Source: Deltaproteobacteria bacterium
GTDB taxonomy: Bacteria > Desulfobacterota > DSM-4660 > Desulfatiglandales > Desulfatiglandaceae
Direction: 5' to 3'
Length of the DNA stretch: 9,490 bases
NCBI GenBank assembly: GCA_018644785.1
Contig: JABGPV010000200.1
Coordinates: forward strand, 1 to 9,490
Shown: positions 1-7,332 of the stretch, piece after piece
How positions within the stretch are numbered: position 1 is the stretch's first letter
How the letters are laid out: every line of letters begins with the position of its first letter
The notes under the pieces: generated by a model
What the model was told of the DNA's origin: nothing
What the model saw: the letters and a program-made list of their open reading frames with translations, nothing else
Databases searched by the model: none
Made by a program: the position numbers and the translations under genes

Positions 1-27
1 CGGGATTTTCTTTTGAATTCGGCCCAA

Positions 28-53
28 TTAATGACCGCATCAGATGTCATTAA
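28..53. repeat. Perfect inverted repeat, possible operator
   Basis: TTAATGAC (28-35) and GTCATTAA (46-53) are exact reverse complements separated by 10 bases. The dyad lies about 195 bases upstream of the kinase start and about 100 bases upstream of the weak promoter candidate at 155-182. The arms are AT-rich and no U-tract follows, so a regulator-binding dyad is more likely than a terminator. Arms of this size with free spacing also occur by chance a few times in a window this long, so function is unproven. Confidence 0.3.
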
Positions 54-154
54 ATATAACATGCCGAGATATTGCGGTTCAAGAGAATTGCCGATGTTTT
101 GGCGCCACTGCAATTTATAGCGTTCGTTGAATTTTCCAGCTTTGTTTATTGCTA

Positions 155-182
155 TTGCGTTGAAGCATGTTTAAATTATAAA
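155..182 (+). promoter_or_regulatory. Weak candidate sigma70-type promoter for the two-component operon
   Basis: TTGCGT (155-160) and TATAAA (177-182) are separated by 16 bases. The -10 is good (5 of 6) and the -35 is poor (3 of 6). Transcription would begin near 189 and give a leader of about 60 bases before the ATG at 249. If this promoter is real, the upstream TTG at 72 cannot be the kinase start. The call rests on hexamer matching alone. Confidence 0.3.
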
Positions 183-235
183 GCTAAAGACTGGATATTG
201 ATACGGCGGGGGTTGAATCGGAGTAGGAATCGGCC

Positions 236-241
236 AGGGAG
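236..241 (+). promoter_or_regulatory. Ribosome binding site that decides the kinase start
   Basis: AGGGAG lies 7 bases before the ATG at 249. The longer open frame beginning with TTG at 72 has no comparable site, so this favours the 444-residue product. Confidence 0.6.
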
Positions 242-248
242 TCCGAGA

Positions 249-1583
249 ATGAAGGAAAAAGGGAATAAGAATGCTTATCCATCCCATATGGGGTTTATTC
301 TGATCGGTGTTGGGCTTGGTGCAGTCTTCTGGCTGATAGAGGCGGCAGTGCACGTGCTCGTGTTCTGTGATGTGGGATTTTTTGAACAGGTTTTCAGGCC
401 GGAACCCCATGAGGTCTGGATGCGCTTGACGATTGTGGCCATGTTTATCGGGTTTGGGATTTATTCCCAATGGATTGTTACGGCTCGCCGGCGCGCCGAA
501 AGGGCAGCGATACGCGCCAATACAGAGCTTACACAGATATTTGATACGGCGGCCGATGCCATGCGAGTGGTAGACAGGGACTTTAATATAACTCGCGTGA
601 ATGATACCTTTGCGGCACTTTCAGGGATGGCTAAGGAAGAAGCAATCGGCAAGAAATGCCATGAGGTATTTTGGGGTCCTTTATGTCATACGAAACATTG
701 TCCGTTGACCCGCATTCTCGGTAATGTGGATTGCGTGGAATGTGATTCGGAAAAAGTGCGAAAAGACGGTGTTAAAATCCCCTGCATTGTTACCGCGACG
801 CCGTTTAGAGGGCCTGAGGGAGAACTCCTTGGCATTGTTGAGGATTTTAAAGATATTTCAGAACGAAAAAAATCAGAACAGGCGCTTATGCAGTCGCACG
901 GACGGTTGCGCGACTTGGCGTCACACCTCCAGGTTGTCCGGGAAGAAGAAAGGGCCCTCATTGCTCGCGAGATTCACGACGAGTTAGGCCAGGCATTGAC
1001 AGCCCTGAAGATGGACGTACACTGGCTACGTCAACGGTTACCCGGGGCGCAACAACCGTTGATTGACAAGACCAACGTTATGTCAAGGCTCATCGACAGA
1101 ACTGTTCAATCAGTGAGAAGGATTAATGCAGAATTGAGACCGGGATTGCTGGATGATTTCGGTCTTTCGGCAGCCATAGAGTGGGAGGCTAGAGAATTCT
1201 CAAAAAGGACGGACATTGAATGTGAAATCCTGTCAGATCCCAAAGACATGGTTTTATTTCAGGGACTTTCAACGGCAATTTTTCGCATATTGCAGGAAAC
1301 CCTCACCAATATTACACGCCACGCAAATGCGACGAAGGTCCGGATCAACCTTACGAAGAACACGGACAGCTTGGAGATGCGTGTCAGCGACAATGGGAAA
1401 GGGATTGAAGACCAGGAGATCCTGGCGCCCAAATCATTCGGGATTATAGGAATGCGGGAACGGGTGCATTATCTGGGCGGTAGCTTCAGCATCAGTGGGG
1501 GCAGTGGCGGGACCACTGTGGAGGTAACCATCCCTATGGGCCCAAAAGGAGACGTTGATGATAAAGATACTCATCGCGGATGA
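249..1583 (+). CDS. Membrane sensor histidine kinase, PAS plus HisKA_3 and HATPase (NarX/NreB/DegS-like)
   Basis: This is an inner-membrane sensor kinase of 444 residues that should phosphorylate the overlapping response regulator. Two hydrophobic segments (about 15-38 and 58-77) flank a short loop of some 20 residues. A cytoplasmic PAS domain follows (about 91-205), then the HisKA_3 dimerisation domain. Its motif IHDELGQ carries the phospho-acceptor His243. The HATPase domain has an N box with Asn354 in LTNITRHA, a G1 motif DNGKG (Asp381), and glycine-rich GIIGM and GGSGGTT motifs. The core therefore looks catalytically intact. The PAS domain holds five cysteines at 137, 146, 151, 162 and 165, including LCHTKHCPL, which suggests metal, Fe-S or redox sensing. 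The small external loop argues against a large periplasmic ligand domain. The ATG at 249 was chosen because of its Shine-Dalgarno site; an in-frame TTG at 72 would add 59 residues. The stimulus cannot be read from the sequence. Confidence 0.92.
   Translation: MKEKGNKNAYPSHMGFILIGVGLGAVFWLIEAAVHVLVFCDVGFFEQVFRPEPHEVWMRLTIVAMFIGFGIYSQWIVTARRRAERAAIRANTELTQIFDTAADAMRVVDRDFNITRVNDTFAALSGMAKEEAIGKKCHEVFWGPLCHTKHCPLTRILGNVDCVECDSEKVRKDGVKIPCIVTATPFRGPEGELLGIVEDFKDISERKKSEQALMQSHGRLRDLASHLQVVREEERALIAREIHDELGQALTALKMDVHWLRQRLPGAQQPLIDKTNVMSRLIDRTVQSVRRINAELRPGLLDDFGLSAAIEWEAREFSKRTDIECEILSDPKDMVLFQGLSTAIFRILQETLTNITRHANATKVRINLTKNTDSLEMRVSDNGKGIEDQEILAPKSFGIIGMRERVHYLGGSFSISGGSGGTTVEVTIPMGPKGDVDDKDTHRG
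1544..1551 (+). promoter_or_regulatory. Ribosome binding site of the response regulator, inside the kinase gene
   Basis: AAAAGGAG sits 6 bases before the ATG at 1558. It favours that ATG over the adjacent in-frame TTG at 1555, and it allows translational coupling with the kinase, whose stop lies 23 bases further on. Confidence 0.65.
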
Positions 1584-2190
1584 CCATGCCATAGTCCGTG
1601 CAGGCCTGAAACAAATTGTGGCGGATACTTCCGACATGGTTGTTGCCGGGGAAGCGGTGGATGGCCAGGAAGTTTTGGAGCAGGTCCGAAAAGAGGATTG
1701 GGACCTGATTCTCCTGGACATTTCCATGCCCGGCAGAGGCGGAATTGATACCTTGAAGGAGTTGAAGATTGAAAAACCGACTCTCCCCGTTCTTGTACTC
1801 AGCATGTACCCTGAAGAGCAGTATGCAGTGCGTGCATTGAAGGCGGGGGCATCCGGGTATTTAACCAAGGAGAGCGCTCCCGAACAGTTAATCGAGGCCA
1901 TACGAAAGGTTTCCCAAGGGGGAAAATACATCAGCGCATCCCTCGCTGAAAGCCTGGCCTTCCATGTGGGGGCGAATTCCGAAAAGCCGCTCCATGAGAC
2001 CCTTTCCAATCGCGAATATCAGGTGATGCTCATGATTGCCTCGGGAAAAACCGTAAAAGAGATTGCAAACGAGCTGTCACTCAGTGTTAAAACCATCAGC
2101 ACCCATCGTGTGCGTGCCCTGGGAAAAATGGGAATGAAAAACAACGCTGAAATAACCTATTACGCCATAAAACATGAGCTGGTGAAATAG
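1558..2190 (+). CDS. NarL/FixJ-family two-component response regulator
   Basis: This is a 210-residue DNA-binding response regulator, the usual length for the NarL/FixJ class. The receiver domain has the acidic pair Asp8-Asp9, the phospho-acceptor Asp54 in LILLDISMPG and the conserved Lys104 in GYLTKES. The C-terminal LuxR-type helix-turn-helix begins near residue 149 (LSNREYQV) and continues through VKEIANELSLSVKTISTH, which carries the recognition helix. All key residues are present, so the protein should be a functional phosphorylation-dependent regulator. It overlaps the kinase gene by 26 bases in another frame, so it is almost certainly its cognate partner. HisKA_3 kinases normally pair with this class. 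Target genes are unknown; the adjacent exported-protein gene and the AsmA operon are candidates only because they are close. Confidence 0.95.
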   Translation: MIKILIADDHAIVRAGLKQIVADTSDMVVAGEAVDGQEVLEQVRKEDWDLILLDISMPGRGGIDTLKELKIEKPTLPVLVLSMYPEEQYAVRALKAGASGYLTKESAPEQLIEAIRKVSQGGKYISASLAESLAFHVGANSEKPLHETLSNREYQVMLMIASGKTVKEIANELSLSVKTISTHRVRALGKMGMKNNAEITYYAIKHELVK

Positions 2191-2193
2191 GGT

Positions 2194-2218
2194 CTTGGGA
2201 AAATCTACCCAAGTTGTC
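2194..2218 (+). terminator. Weak hairpin after the two-component operon
   Basis: CTTGGG (2194-2199) and CCCAAG (2208-2213) can form a 6-base-pair stem with an 8-base loop, followed by the only moderately U-rich TTGTC. It begins 3 bases after the response-regulator stop, which suits a terminator, but the stem is short and the U-tract poor. Confidence 0.35.
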
Positions 2219-2274
2219 TTCAAAACTGCCTGCCTGTAGGACAAACACTGACAAGAAAAAGGGCCTCCGTCCGA

Positions 2275-2302
2275 TTTACATCGGTTTTAGAAAGGATATA
2301 AT
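2275..2302 (+). promoter_or_regulatory. Strong sigma70-type promoter for the exported-protein gene
   Basis: TTTACA (2275-2280, 5 of 6 matches) and a perfect TATAAT (2297-2302) are separated by 16 bases. Transcription would start near 2309 and give a leader of about 60 bases. The -35 overlaps a small dyad (CCGAT/ATCGG, 2271-2284) that could also be a weak hairpin or operator. Together with the terminator at 2808-2840 it makes the next gene a separate transcription unit. Confidence 0.7.
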
Positions 2303-2368
2303 GTCGATCATGAAATAAGTTCCGTAGAGGCTTATCAATAACCTTCAAGATCTTGAGAGGAGAAAAAA

Positions 2369-2794
2369 ATGATACTCAATAAAGCGAAAACCCTTTGTTT
2401 GCCCGTGTTGTGTTGCATGGCTCTTGCCTTGGTTTTTTTCCAGGCGCCTGCTACATGTTATGGCTACGACATCGAGATTGATGTTTCTCCGAATGTCCTC
2501 AACATTCAGAGTAAGAGCATTGTTGTTACTGTTCATACGGACATCGCCTATAGTCTAGTGGTTGGATCGACCGTATTTCTCAATGGTGTTCCAATCAACT
2601 CCTGGAAATCAGATGACCGTGGTAACTTTGTTGCCAAGTTCTTGTCAGATGAAGTAAAAGAATTGGACGGATTGATCATAGGCGACTATAATATACTGAC
2701 ATTAAATGGATTCACTACTGGTGAAGAGGCATTTATAGGAACCCAGGAAGTCCTGGTGATAGACAACGTCCCAGTAGGAGCAGGGAAAAAATAG
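2369..2794 (+). CDS. Small exported protein with an 'LNLxSKG'-like beta domain, function unknown
   Basis: This is a 141-residue protein with a classical signal peptide: a basic N-region (Lys5, Lys7) and a hydrophobic core at about 9-24, with cleavage probably near residue 32. Cys30 is not in a convincing lipobox. The mature part of about 110 residues looks all-beta. It follows a pattern I recall from many secreted bacterial proteins: an opening like 'IDxxPNxLNLxSKG', then a middle stretch of the form V-x-LNG-x-P, a D-x-x-G-x-x-x-AKF stretch, and an ending like F-x-GT-x-x-x-VID. Here these appear as DVSPNVLNIQSKS, VFLNGVPI, DDRGNFVAKF and FIGTQEVLVID. No catalytic residues are evident; an adhesion, matrix or envelope accessory role is possible but not shown. 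The start is well supported by GAGAGGAG (2355-2362), 6 bases before the ATG. The gene has its own promoter and terminator and is visibly more AT-rich than the AsmA operon. Confidence 0.85.
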   Translation: MILNKAKTLCLPVLCCMALALVFFQAPATCYGYDIEIDVSPNVLNIQSKSIVVTVHTDIAYSLVVGSTVFLNGVPINSWKSDDRGNFVAKFLSDEVKELDGLIIGDYNILTLNGFTTGEEAFIGTQEVLVIDNVPVGAGKK

Positions 2795-2807
2795 AAAGTG
2801 AAATCTG

Positions 2808-2840
2808 ATGGGGGAACGTTTCAGTTCCCCCATTTCTTAT
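2808..2840 (+). terminator. Intrinsic terminator of the exported-protein gene
   Basis: ATGGGGGAAC (2808-2817) and GTTCCCCCAT (2824-2833) form a perfect 10-base-pair stem with a 6-base loop, followed by the U-rich run TTCTTAT. It lies 13 bases after the stop codon. It isolates the upstream gene from the AsmA operon. Confidence 0.88.
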
Positions 2841-2959
2841 TATCAAATTGCTATAAACCCACCGGTCCCATCACCTATGACTTCTCAACCTTGACTCACC
2901 CCGGCACCCACCATTAACACTTGATCCCATAGTGAGAATTGTCTTGCGTCGGGTAGTCC

Positions 2960-2989
2960 TTGTGACGTTTAAGCTCACTGTGCTACAAT
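2960..2989 (+). promoter_or_regulatory. Extended -10 promoter for the AsmA-DUF1318-propeller operon
   Basis: TACAAT (2984-2989, 5 of 6) is directly preceded by TGC (2981-2983), an extended -10 element. A modest -35, TTGTGA (2960-2965, 4 of 6), lies 18 bases upstream. Transcription would begin near 2996 and leave about 45 bases before the ATG at 3041. The rest of the 2795-3040 gap holds the terminator and no other structure I could support. Confidence 0.55.
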
Positions 2990-3040
2990 ACTTTCGAAAA
3001 CGGCATCAATCAGACCCACCGCGAATGGGTAGTAGCGCTT

Positions 3041-6000
3041 ATGTTTCGTCGAATCCTTAAATGGGTGTTGTGGATAACAGGCCTCCTGCTGGCAATGCTG
3101 ATCCTTGTGGCGGCCGGGCTGTTCTTCACGCCGAACATGGTTTCCACCGACTGGTTTCGCCACCAGTTTGAAACCCGAGCCTCCAAATCCCTTCACCGGT
3201 CCATTACCGTCCAGGATCTTCAATGGAGCTGGAAAGAGGGGATCAGAATAGAGGGGCTTGAGGCGGCCGATGACCCCGAATATGTCAAAGGACCCATTCT
3301 GTCTGTCGATCACCTCCTTTTTTCCTTTGATTTTGAACTGGGCCCCAAACGCCTATCTGTCGATCTGGAAGTGGATGGGCTCAAAGGGAATCTGATCCGC
3401 GAAAAAGACGGCCGCAACAATCTGGAGGCATGGCTCGCTCAGCTGAAACCCCCGCGGGAACCCGCCAAACCTACCAAACCCACCCAACACGCGCCAGAGG
3501 AAAAAGAGGTCGTAACCCCCTTTATCCTGCCAGGGGACCTAACAGCACAAATTAAATTAATCCATGCCCAACTCCAAGTTGAAGACCGGATGGAGAACCG
3601 TATACTCGAAATTCATGACGGGACTTTCAATCTGGATATGCCCTCTCTTCTTTCAAAACCTGTGAACCTTAACATCAGCTCCCGTCAGTCCATGAATGGA
3701 AAGGTTCTGCCGCCCCTGGACTTAGCCGTCCATGTGGATCGCCTGGCGGATAAGACCGGGGGCCTGAATCCTCGGGCCGCCATGCTCAAAATCAACGGTG
3801 AACTTCCCGGGCTTCATGTGGCATTAAAGGGCGCCGTGGCAAAAGGCGCCCTGGCGCAAAAAGGCCTGGAAGGACAAGTGAAAATTGATCTTGCCCCCCT
3901 GGCGGAAGCCGTTCAACCCTTTTTGCCCACCGCCCTTCCGGAACTCTCCGGTGAGATGCTGCTTCAAACAAACGTACAACGCCAAACAAACGAAATGATC
4001 ATTTTTGATCTCCGCCTGGTTTGTAAAAATATCCTGGCTTCGGGAGGGCCACTGAAGGAAAAGGTGATTGGTCCCTTTTCCATCACCATAACCCAAAAGG
4101 GCAGCGCCGAACTTCCCGAAAAAATTGTGAACCTGGATAGCGGTGAAATCCGTCTCATGGAAAAAAGCGGTTTGTCCTTTAAAGGCCGTGTGAAGATGGA
4201 AGAAGAAACCGGGGCGACCGTCAAGCTGACCTTGAACAGAGTTTCCCTGTATCTGGATGAAATACAAGATCTGGCCAAGGGATTCATCCCTGAGGGTATT
4301 GAATTAAAGGGGATGAACAATTCTCAAAAGCCTGATTTCAAAATTAAAGAGGTGCAATTAACCGGCGCCCTTCCTGATGGTGCAGTGAACCTGTCCGTAC
4401 AGGATATGGTTTTGAACCTGCCCAACCTGCAGCTGGCACTTTCAGAAGACCATCTGAAAGCTGAAGATCTGACCCTTCTGGTACCCCATACGGTGATTCA
4501 GCTGAAAAACCGGTTTCCCAAGGCCCTGGAAATGCGCCTGAACCTGGATGCAAAAAATATTCGCATAAGAGGAAAACAGTCTGTTCAAGTGGGTGAATGC
4601 CGAATATCATCCCTGAATGTGGCCATCAAAGACCTGGCATCTTCTCCTGAGGCCCTGTGGGGCATGGCCGGCCGAATCACCCTTGAGGAGTCCGGCTTTT
4701 TAAGCGGCATCCGCCTGCCGCCCCACAATGATGGCACGAACCATTTGTCCCACGGGTTTAAAGCCCATATTGAACTGCCTTCAGCGCCCAGAGCCAGGGT
4801 GATTTTTGCAGAAGCCGATCTCGCAGCAGCCCCTTTGAAAATCTCCGCAATCCTGCCCCGTCCCCTGAAAGAAGGCGTGACCCTAAACGGCCGTTTAAAG
4901 GACGTGCTGATCACCCGGATCAATCCCCTCAGGCTGGATGTGGGGCACCTGGAAGCGGACATGCGATCAGGGGATTTTCTGGAACTTCACGTGCAAGGCG
5001 CGGCTTTGGATTCAGGGATGAAGGCATTTCGGACAGAGGGGAGTATCAGCGTAGATCTCGATCAGGCCTTGAAACTCGCCCCGGCCGGGTTAGCCCCCGA
5101 AGGGCAGTTTACCGGGCGCATGGAGACCCAGTGGCAGCTTCAAGGCAGAAGGCCCACCGACAAAGAGATTGCCGGATTGACCGATAACACCCTGTCCCTT
5201 GAAAAACGGCTGCAACACGGGAGCTTTCTGGAAAAACTGGATCTTGAAACACAACTCAAGAATATGGCAGTGACACTTCCCCTCGATTCCGGTGAAACGC
5301 TCTTGGTCCAGGGGATCCATTCCGTAAGCCCTTTTAAAATCAACACCGCCAATGGTCTGGCATCGGTTTCCATCCTGGGGGAACTCAAGGTCGATAGAAT
5401 CAATGCCCTTCCTCTTTTAGGAAAACTGAAAGCCCCGCTGTCAGCCGCTCTTTCATTTAACGCCGTGAGCCGGGATCTCAATTCCCTGGAGTTGCGGGAA
5501 ACCCTTCAACTGGCGCCCCTGGCCGTGGAGCAAACCCTTGAACTATCCCTGAACAAGCTGAATCGCCTGTTGAGACAAAAAGACAAACCGGACCTTTCAA
5601 CCCTTCTGAAGATTCTGGAAGCGAGAATCAACGCCGGCATCATTATAGACACAGGGCCCGGGTTGGCCCCATTCACCCAGGGGTTGACCCTTGAAGGTCC
5701 CTTGAAAGGGCGCCTGGCGTTACAATTGCGCGGTGGAAAATCAGTTTCGGTCAAAACATATTTTGAAAGTGAAGGCATTAATGCGGCGTTACCTTCAAAA
5801 TTCACCATCGACAATTTAAAGACCCACCTTCAATTTGAAAAAACCTATGGACTTGCCTTCGGTCCCCTGAAAACCGGAAACCAAAAACCCTCAAAGGCCC
5901 TCTCCTTAAAGGTGCTTCAGCCCGACAAATCGTCGCGCCTGAAATCTTTTGCTAACAACCCTCTTTCCCAAAGACTGGTGGGGGATCTTCGAGGCCGCCT

Positions 6001-6736
6001 GTCCAAAACGCCCACCCTGTCTTTTACAACAGCCCAGGTGGAAAAGGGGCCATTTCCCATCCTGCTCAAAAATGCCCGGATGCAGATGCGGTTCAGGCAA
6101 TCTCTTCCTTCCATCGATTATTTCCAGATGGATATCATGGGAGGGACATTGCTGGGGGATCTGCGCATTCTCGATCACCACGATCGGTACCACCTTCAGA
6201 TGAACGGGGCCTTTTCCGGTCTGGACGCGGACCGGCTCCTTCAAAGAGGGAATGCCGGAGGTCCGCGAGATCAGAATATCATCAATGAGGACACCCAGAT
6301 TTCGGGGCGCATGTCGCTCCAGGTTCCCATAACCGCCAGCGCCCGGACCGTCATGGACAACCTGGACGCGGTATTTCGCCTGACCCACATCGGGGCCCGA
6401 ACCCTGGAGCGGCTCCTCTACGCCATGGACCCCCATGAAAACAATGAGAGCATTGTGCAACAACGGGCCCTGCTGAAAAAAGGAACCCCCCGGTGGATCG
6501 AGGTGGTTATCAAGCATGGCAACCTCTCTTTAACGGGTGAGGTTATGGTGGGCGGAACAAACATCCGTCTGCCGGCCATCAAACGCTTGAACCTGGCTTC
6601 TCTGCCCATTCAAAAGCGAATTCAAAACCTGGCCGGCCGCCTGGTTCCCCTTTTAAACGGCCTGAAAATCCTTTCCGCCGACACACTTCGCGTGGAGCGC
6701 GGCGGCGCCATCGATTTTACGGAGGACGGAAAATGA
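3041..6736 (+). CDS. Large AsmA/YdbH-like inner-membrane-anchored periplasmic protein
   Basis: This 1231-residue protein has a basic N-terminus (FRRILK) and one membrane segment (about 8-29). The rest should be periplasmic. The beginning is typical of AsmA-family proteins: a hydrophobic anchor, then ITVQDLQWSW and the stretch after it, and a 'GLKGNLIREKDGRNNLEAWL'-like strand. A Pro/Lys-rich linker covers 136-156. Most of the chain is a long run of alternating beta strands, as expected of the AsmA/TamB repeating-groove fold. The C-terminal part has the MGGTLLGDLRI and SGRMSLQVPI stretches seen in AsmA-like C-terminal domains, then a final region from about residue 1107. Proteins of this superfamily bridge the periplasm and move phospholipids toward the outer membrane. 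E. coli YdbH is shorter, about 880 residues. The following DUF1318 gene supports a YdbH-type assignment over AsmA, TamB or YhdP. No strong Shine-Dalgarno precedes the ATG; the start was chosen from the N-terminal anchor. Confidence 0.87.
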   Translation: MFRRILKWVLWITGLLLAMLILVAAGLFFTPNMVSTDWFRHQFETRASKSLHRSITVQDLQWSWKEGIRIEGLEAADDPEYVKGPILSVDHLLFSFDFELGPKRLSVDLEVDGLKGNLIREKDGRNNLEAWLAQLKPPREPAKPTKPTQHAPEEKEVVTPFILPGDLTAQIKLIHAQLQVEDRMENRILEIHDGTFNLDMPSLLSKPVNLNISSRQSMNGKVLPPLDLAVHVDRLADKTGGLNPRAAMLKINGELPGLHVALKGAVAKGALAQKGLEGQVKIDLAPLAEAVQPFLPTALPELSGEMLLQTNVQRQTNEMIIFDLRLVCKNILASGGPLKEKVIGPFSITITQKGSAELPEKIVNLDSGEIRLMEKSGLSFKGRVKMEEETGATVKLTLNRVSLYLDEIQDLAKGFIPEGIELKGMNNSQKPDFKIKEVQLTGALPDGAVNLSVQDMVLNLPNLQLALSEDHLKAEDLTLLVPHTVIQLKNRFPKALEMRLNLDAKNIRIRGKQSVQVGECRISSLNVAIKDLASSPEALWGMAGRITLEESGFLSGIRLPPHNDGTNHLSHGFKAHIELPSAPRARVIFAEADLAAAPLKISAILPRPLKEGVTLNGRLKDVLITRINPLRLDVGHLEADMRSGDFLELHVQGAALDSGMKAFRTEGSISVDLDQALKLAPAGLAPEGQFTGRMETQWQLQGRRPTDKEIAGLTDNTLSLEKRLQHGSFLEKLDLETQLKNMAVTLPLDSGETLLVQGIHSVSPFKINTANGLASVSILGELKVDRINALPLLGKLKAPLSAALSFNAVSRDLNSLELRETLQLAPLAVEQTLELSLNKLNRLLRQKDKPDLSTLLKILEARINAGIIIDTGPGLAPFTQGLTLEGPLKGRLALQLRGGKSVSVKTYFESEGINAALPSKFTIDNLKTHLQFEKTYGLAFGPLKTGNQKPSKALSLKVLQPDKSSRLKSFANNPLSQRLVGDLRGRLSKTPTLSFTTAQVEKGPFPILLKNARMQMRFRQSLPSIDYFQMDIMGGTLLGDLRILDHHDRYHLQMNGAFSGLDADRLLQRGNAGGPRDQNIINEDTQISGRMSLQVPITASARTVMDNLDAVFRLTHIGARTLERLLYAMDPHENNESIVQQRALLKKGTPRWIEVVIKHGNLSLTGEVMVGGTNIRLPAIKRLNLASLPIQKRIQNLAGRLVPLLNGLKILSADTLRVERGGAIDFTEDGK

Positions 6737-7332
6737 AAAAATTCTCTTTTTTAAGGGATGTGTTTCTGGTCGTGATGCTGTCGGCTTCATCCGGCTGTAC
6801 CCTGGCCAAGGTGGACGTCAATGTGGTGAGCGAACGTACGGCACTTGAAAACCAGGTCCTGGGTTCCTACAACGCCCTTTCGGACGACGTCCTCCTGGTG
6901 GCTTCGGTCAGGGGTGTTGACCCGACTGGGAAAATCAAAACGGCGCCTCGAAAAAGCCGGGAACACCAAAACGCCGTTATGGCCATAGAAACCCTGGCGT
7001 TTCATGAAGACGATGTGGATGCGTTCAAGCGCCTGGGATGGGTGGGTGAAAACAACCTTGGGTTGCTCGCAACATTCCCCATGAACAAGGAAAATGCGCC
7101 CGACGATCTTCAAGCTTTTGCAGCCCGGTATCCACAGGATGAGTTCCTCTCGGTGGTGAAACAGGTGAACCGGTCCCGGGAAGTGGTCATGATGCGGGTG
7201 GTTGAAACCAATGCGGATTTCACGGAAAAAGACCTGCCTCGAATCAAAAGGGTATTTGCGAAGCTCAACCGTGAAAAAGCCTTGTCCGGTGAAAAGATTC
7301 AGAAGGAGGACGGCTCATGGGCCAGGCAATAG
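6733..7332 (+). CDS. DUF1318 (YdbL-like) lipoprotein
   Basis: This is a 199-residue precursor with a lipoprotein signal: basic start (MKK), hydrophobic core at about 10-16, and a lipobox-like ASSGC with Cys22. The match is imperfect because Ser, not Leu, is at -3. The C-terminal part from about residue 140 fits the DUF1318/YdbL pattern: N-x-x-R, then V-x-x-T/S-N before a KDLxxIKRxFAxLN stretch, ending GEKIQKEDGSWARQ. E. coli YdbL is about 108 residues with a similar 'G-x-W' ending and is not a lipoprotein. E. coli YnbE is a separate small lipoprotein. This gene may therefore combine both roles, with the N-terminal part (VDVNVVSERTALENQVLGSY) unlike YdbL. Its ATG overlaps the AsmA stop in an ATGA junction, with GGAGG 7 bases upstream, so translation is likely coupled. 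Expected place is the periplasmic face of the outer membrane, as partner of the AsmA-like protein. Confidence 0.82.
   Translation: MKKFSFLRDVFLVVMLSASSGCTLAKVDVNVVSERTALENQVLGSYNALSDDVLLVASVRGVDPTGKIKTAPRKSREHQNAVMAIETLAFHEDDVDAFKRLGWVGENNLGLLATFPMNKENAPDDLQAFAARYPQDEFLSVVKQVNRSREVVMMRVVETNADFTEKDLPRIKRVFAKLNREKALSGEKIQKEDGSWARQ
7302..7309 (+). promoter_or_regulatory. Strong ribosome binding site of the propeller/TPR lipoprotein gene
   Basis: GAAGGAGG lies 7 bases before the ATG at 7317, inside the end of the DUF1318 gene. It is the best Shine-Dalgarno match in the window and fixes the start of the next gene, although that start gives an unusually long signal-peptide N-region. Confidence 0.8.

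Noticed and set aside
72..248. Upstream extension of the kinase from a TTG start at 72, adding 59 residues
   Set aside because: No ribosome site precedes the TTG, the added sequence does not look like a domain, a candidate promoter lies inside it, and the ATG at 249 has a well-placed AGGGAG.
1434..2009. 191-codon minus-strand open frame opposite the kinase end and the response regulator
   Set aside because: It lies antisense to two clearly recognisable genes, its protein has no domain-like pattern, and it is a by-product of their codon use.
2345..2356. 12-base perfect palindrome TCAAGATCTTGA next to the ribosome site of the exported-protein gene
   Set aside because: A palindrome of this length is expected a couple of times by chance in 9.5 kb, and no second copy was seen in the other leaders. 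Its overlap with the ribosome site is noted but not called.
2891..2919. TTGACT with TTAACA 17 bases downstream, a possible promoter
   Set aside because: The -10 matches the consensus at only two positions, and the TGCTACAAT element nearer the AsmA-like gene is much better.
5906..6517. 203-codon minus-strand open frame opposite the AsmA-like gene
   Set aside because: It is antisense to an intact conserved gene, is rich in Pro, Gly and His with no recognisable motif, and shows no promoter or ribosome site.
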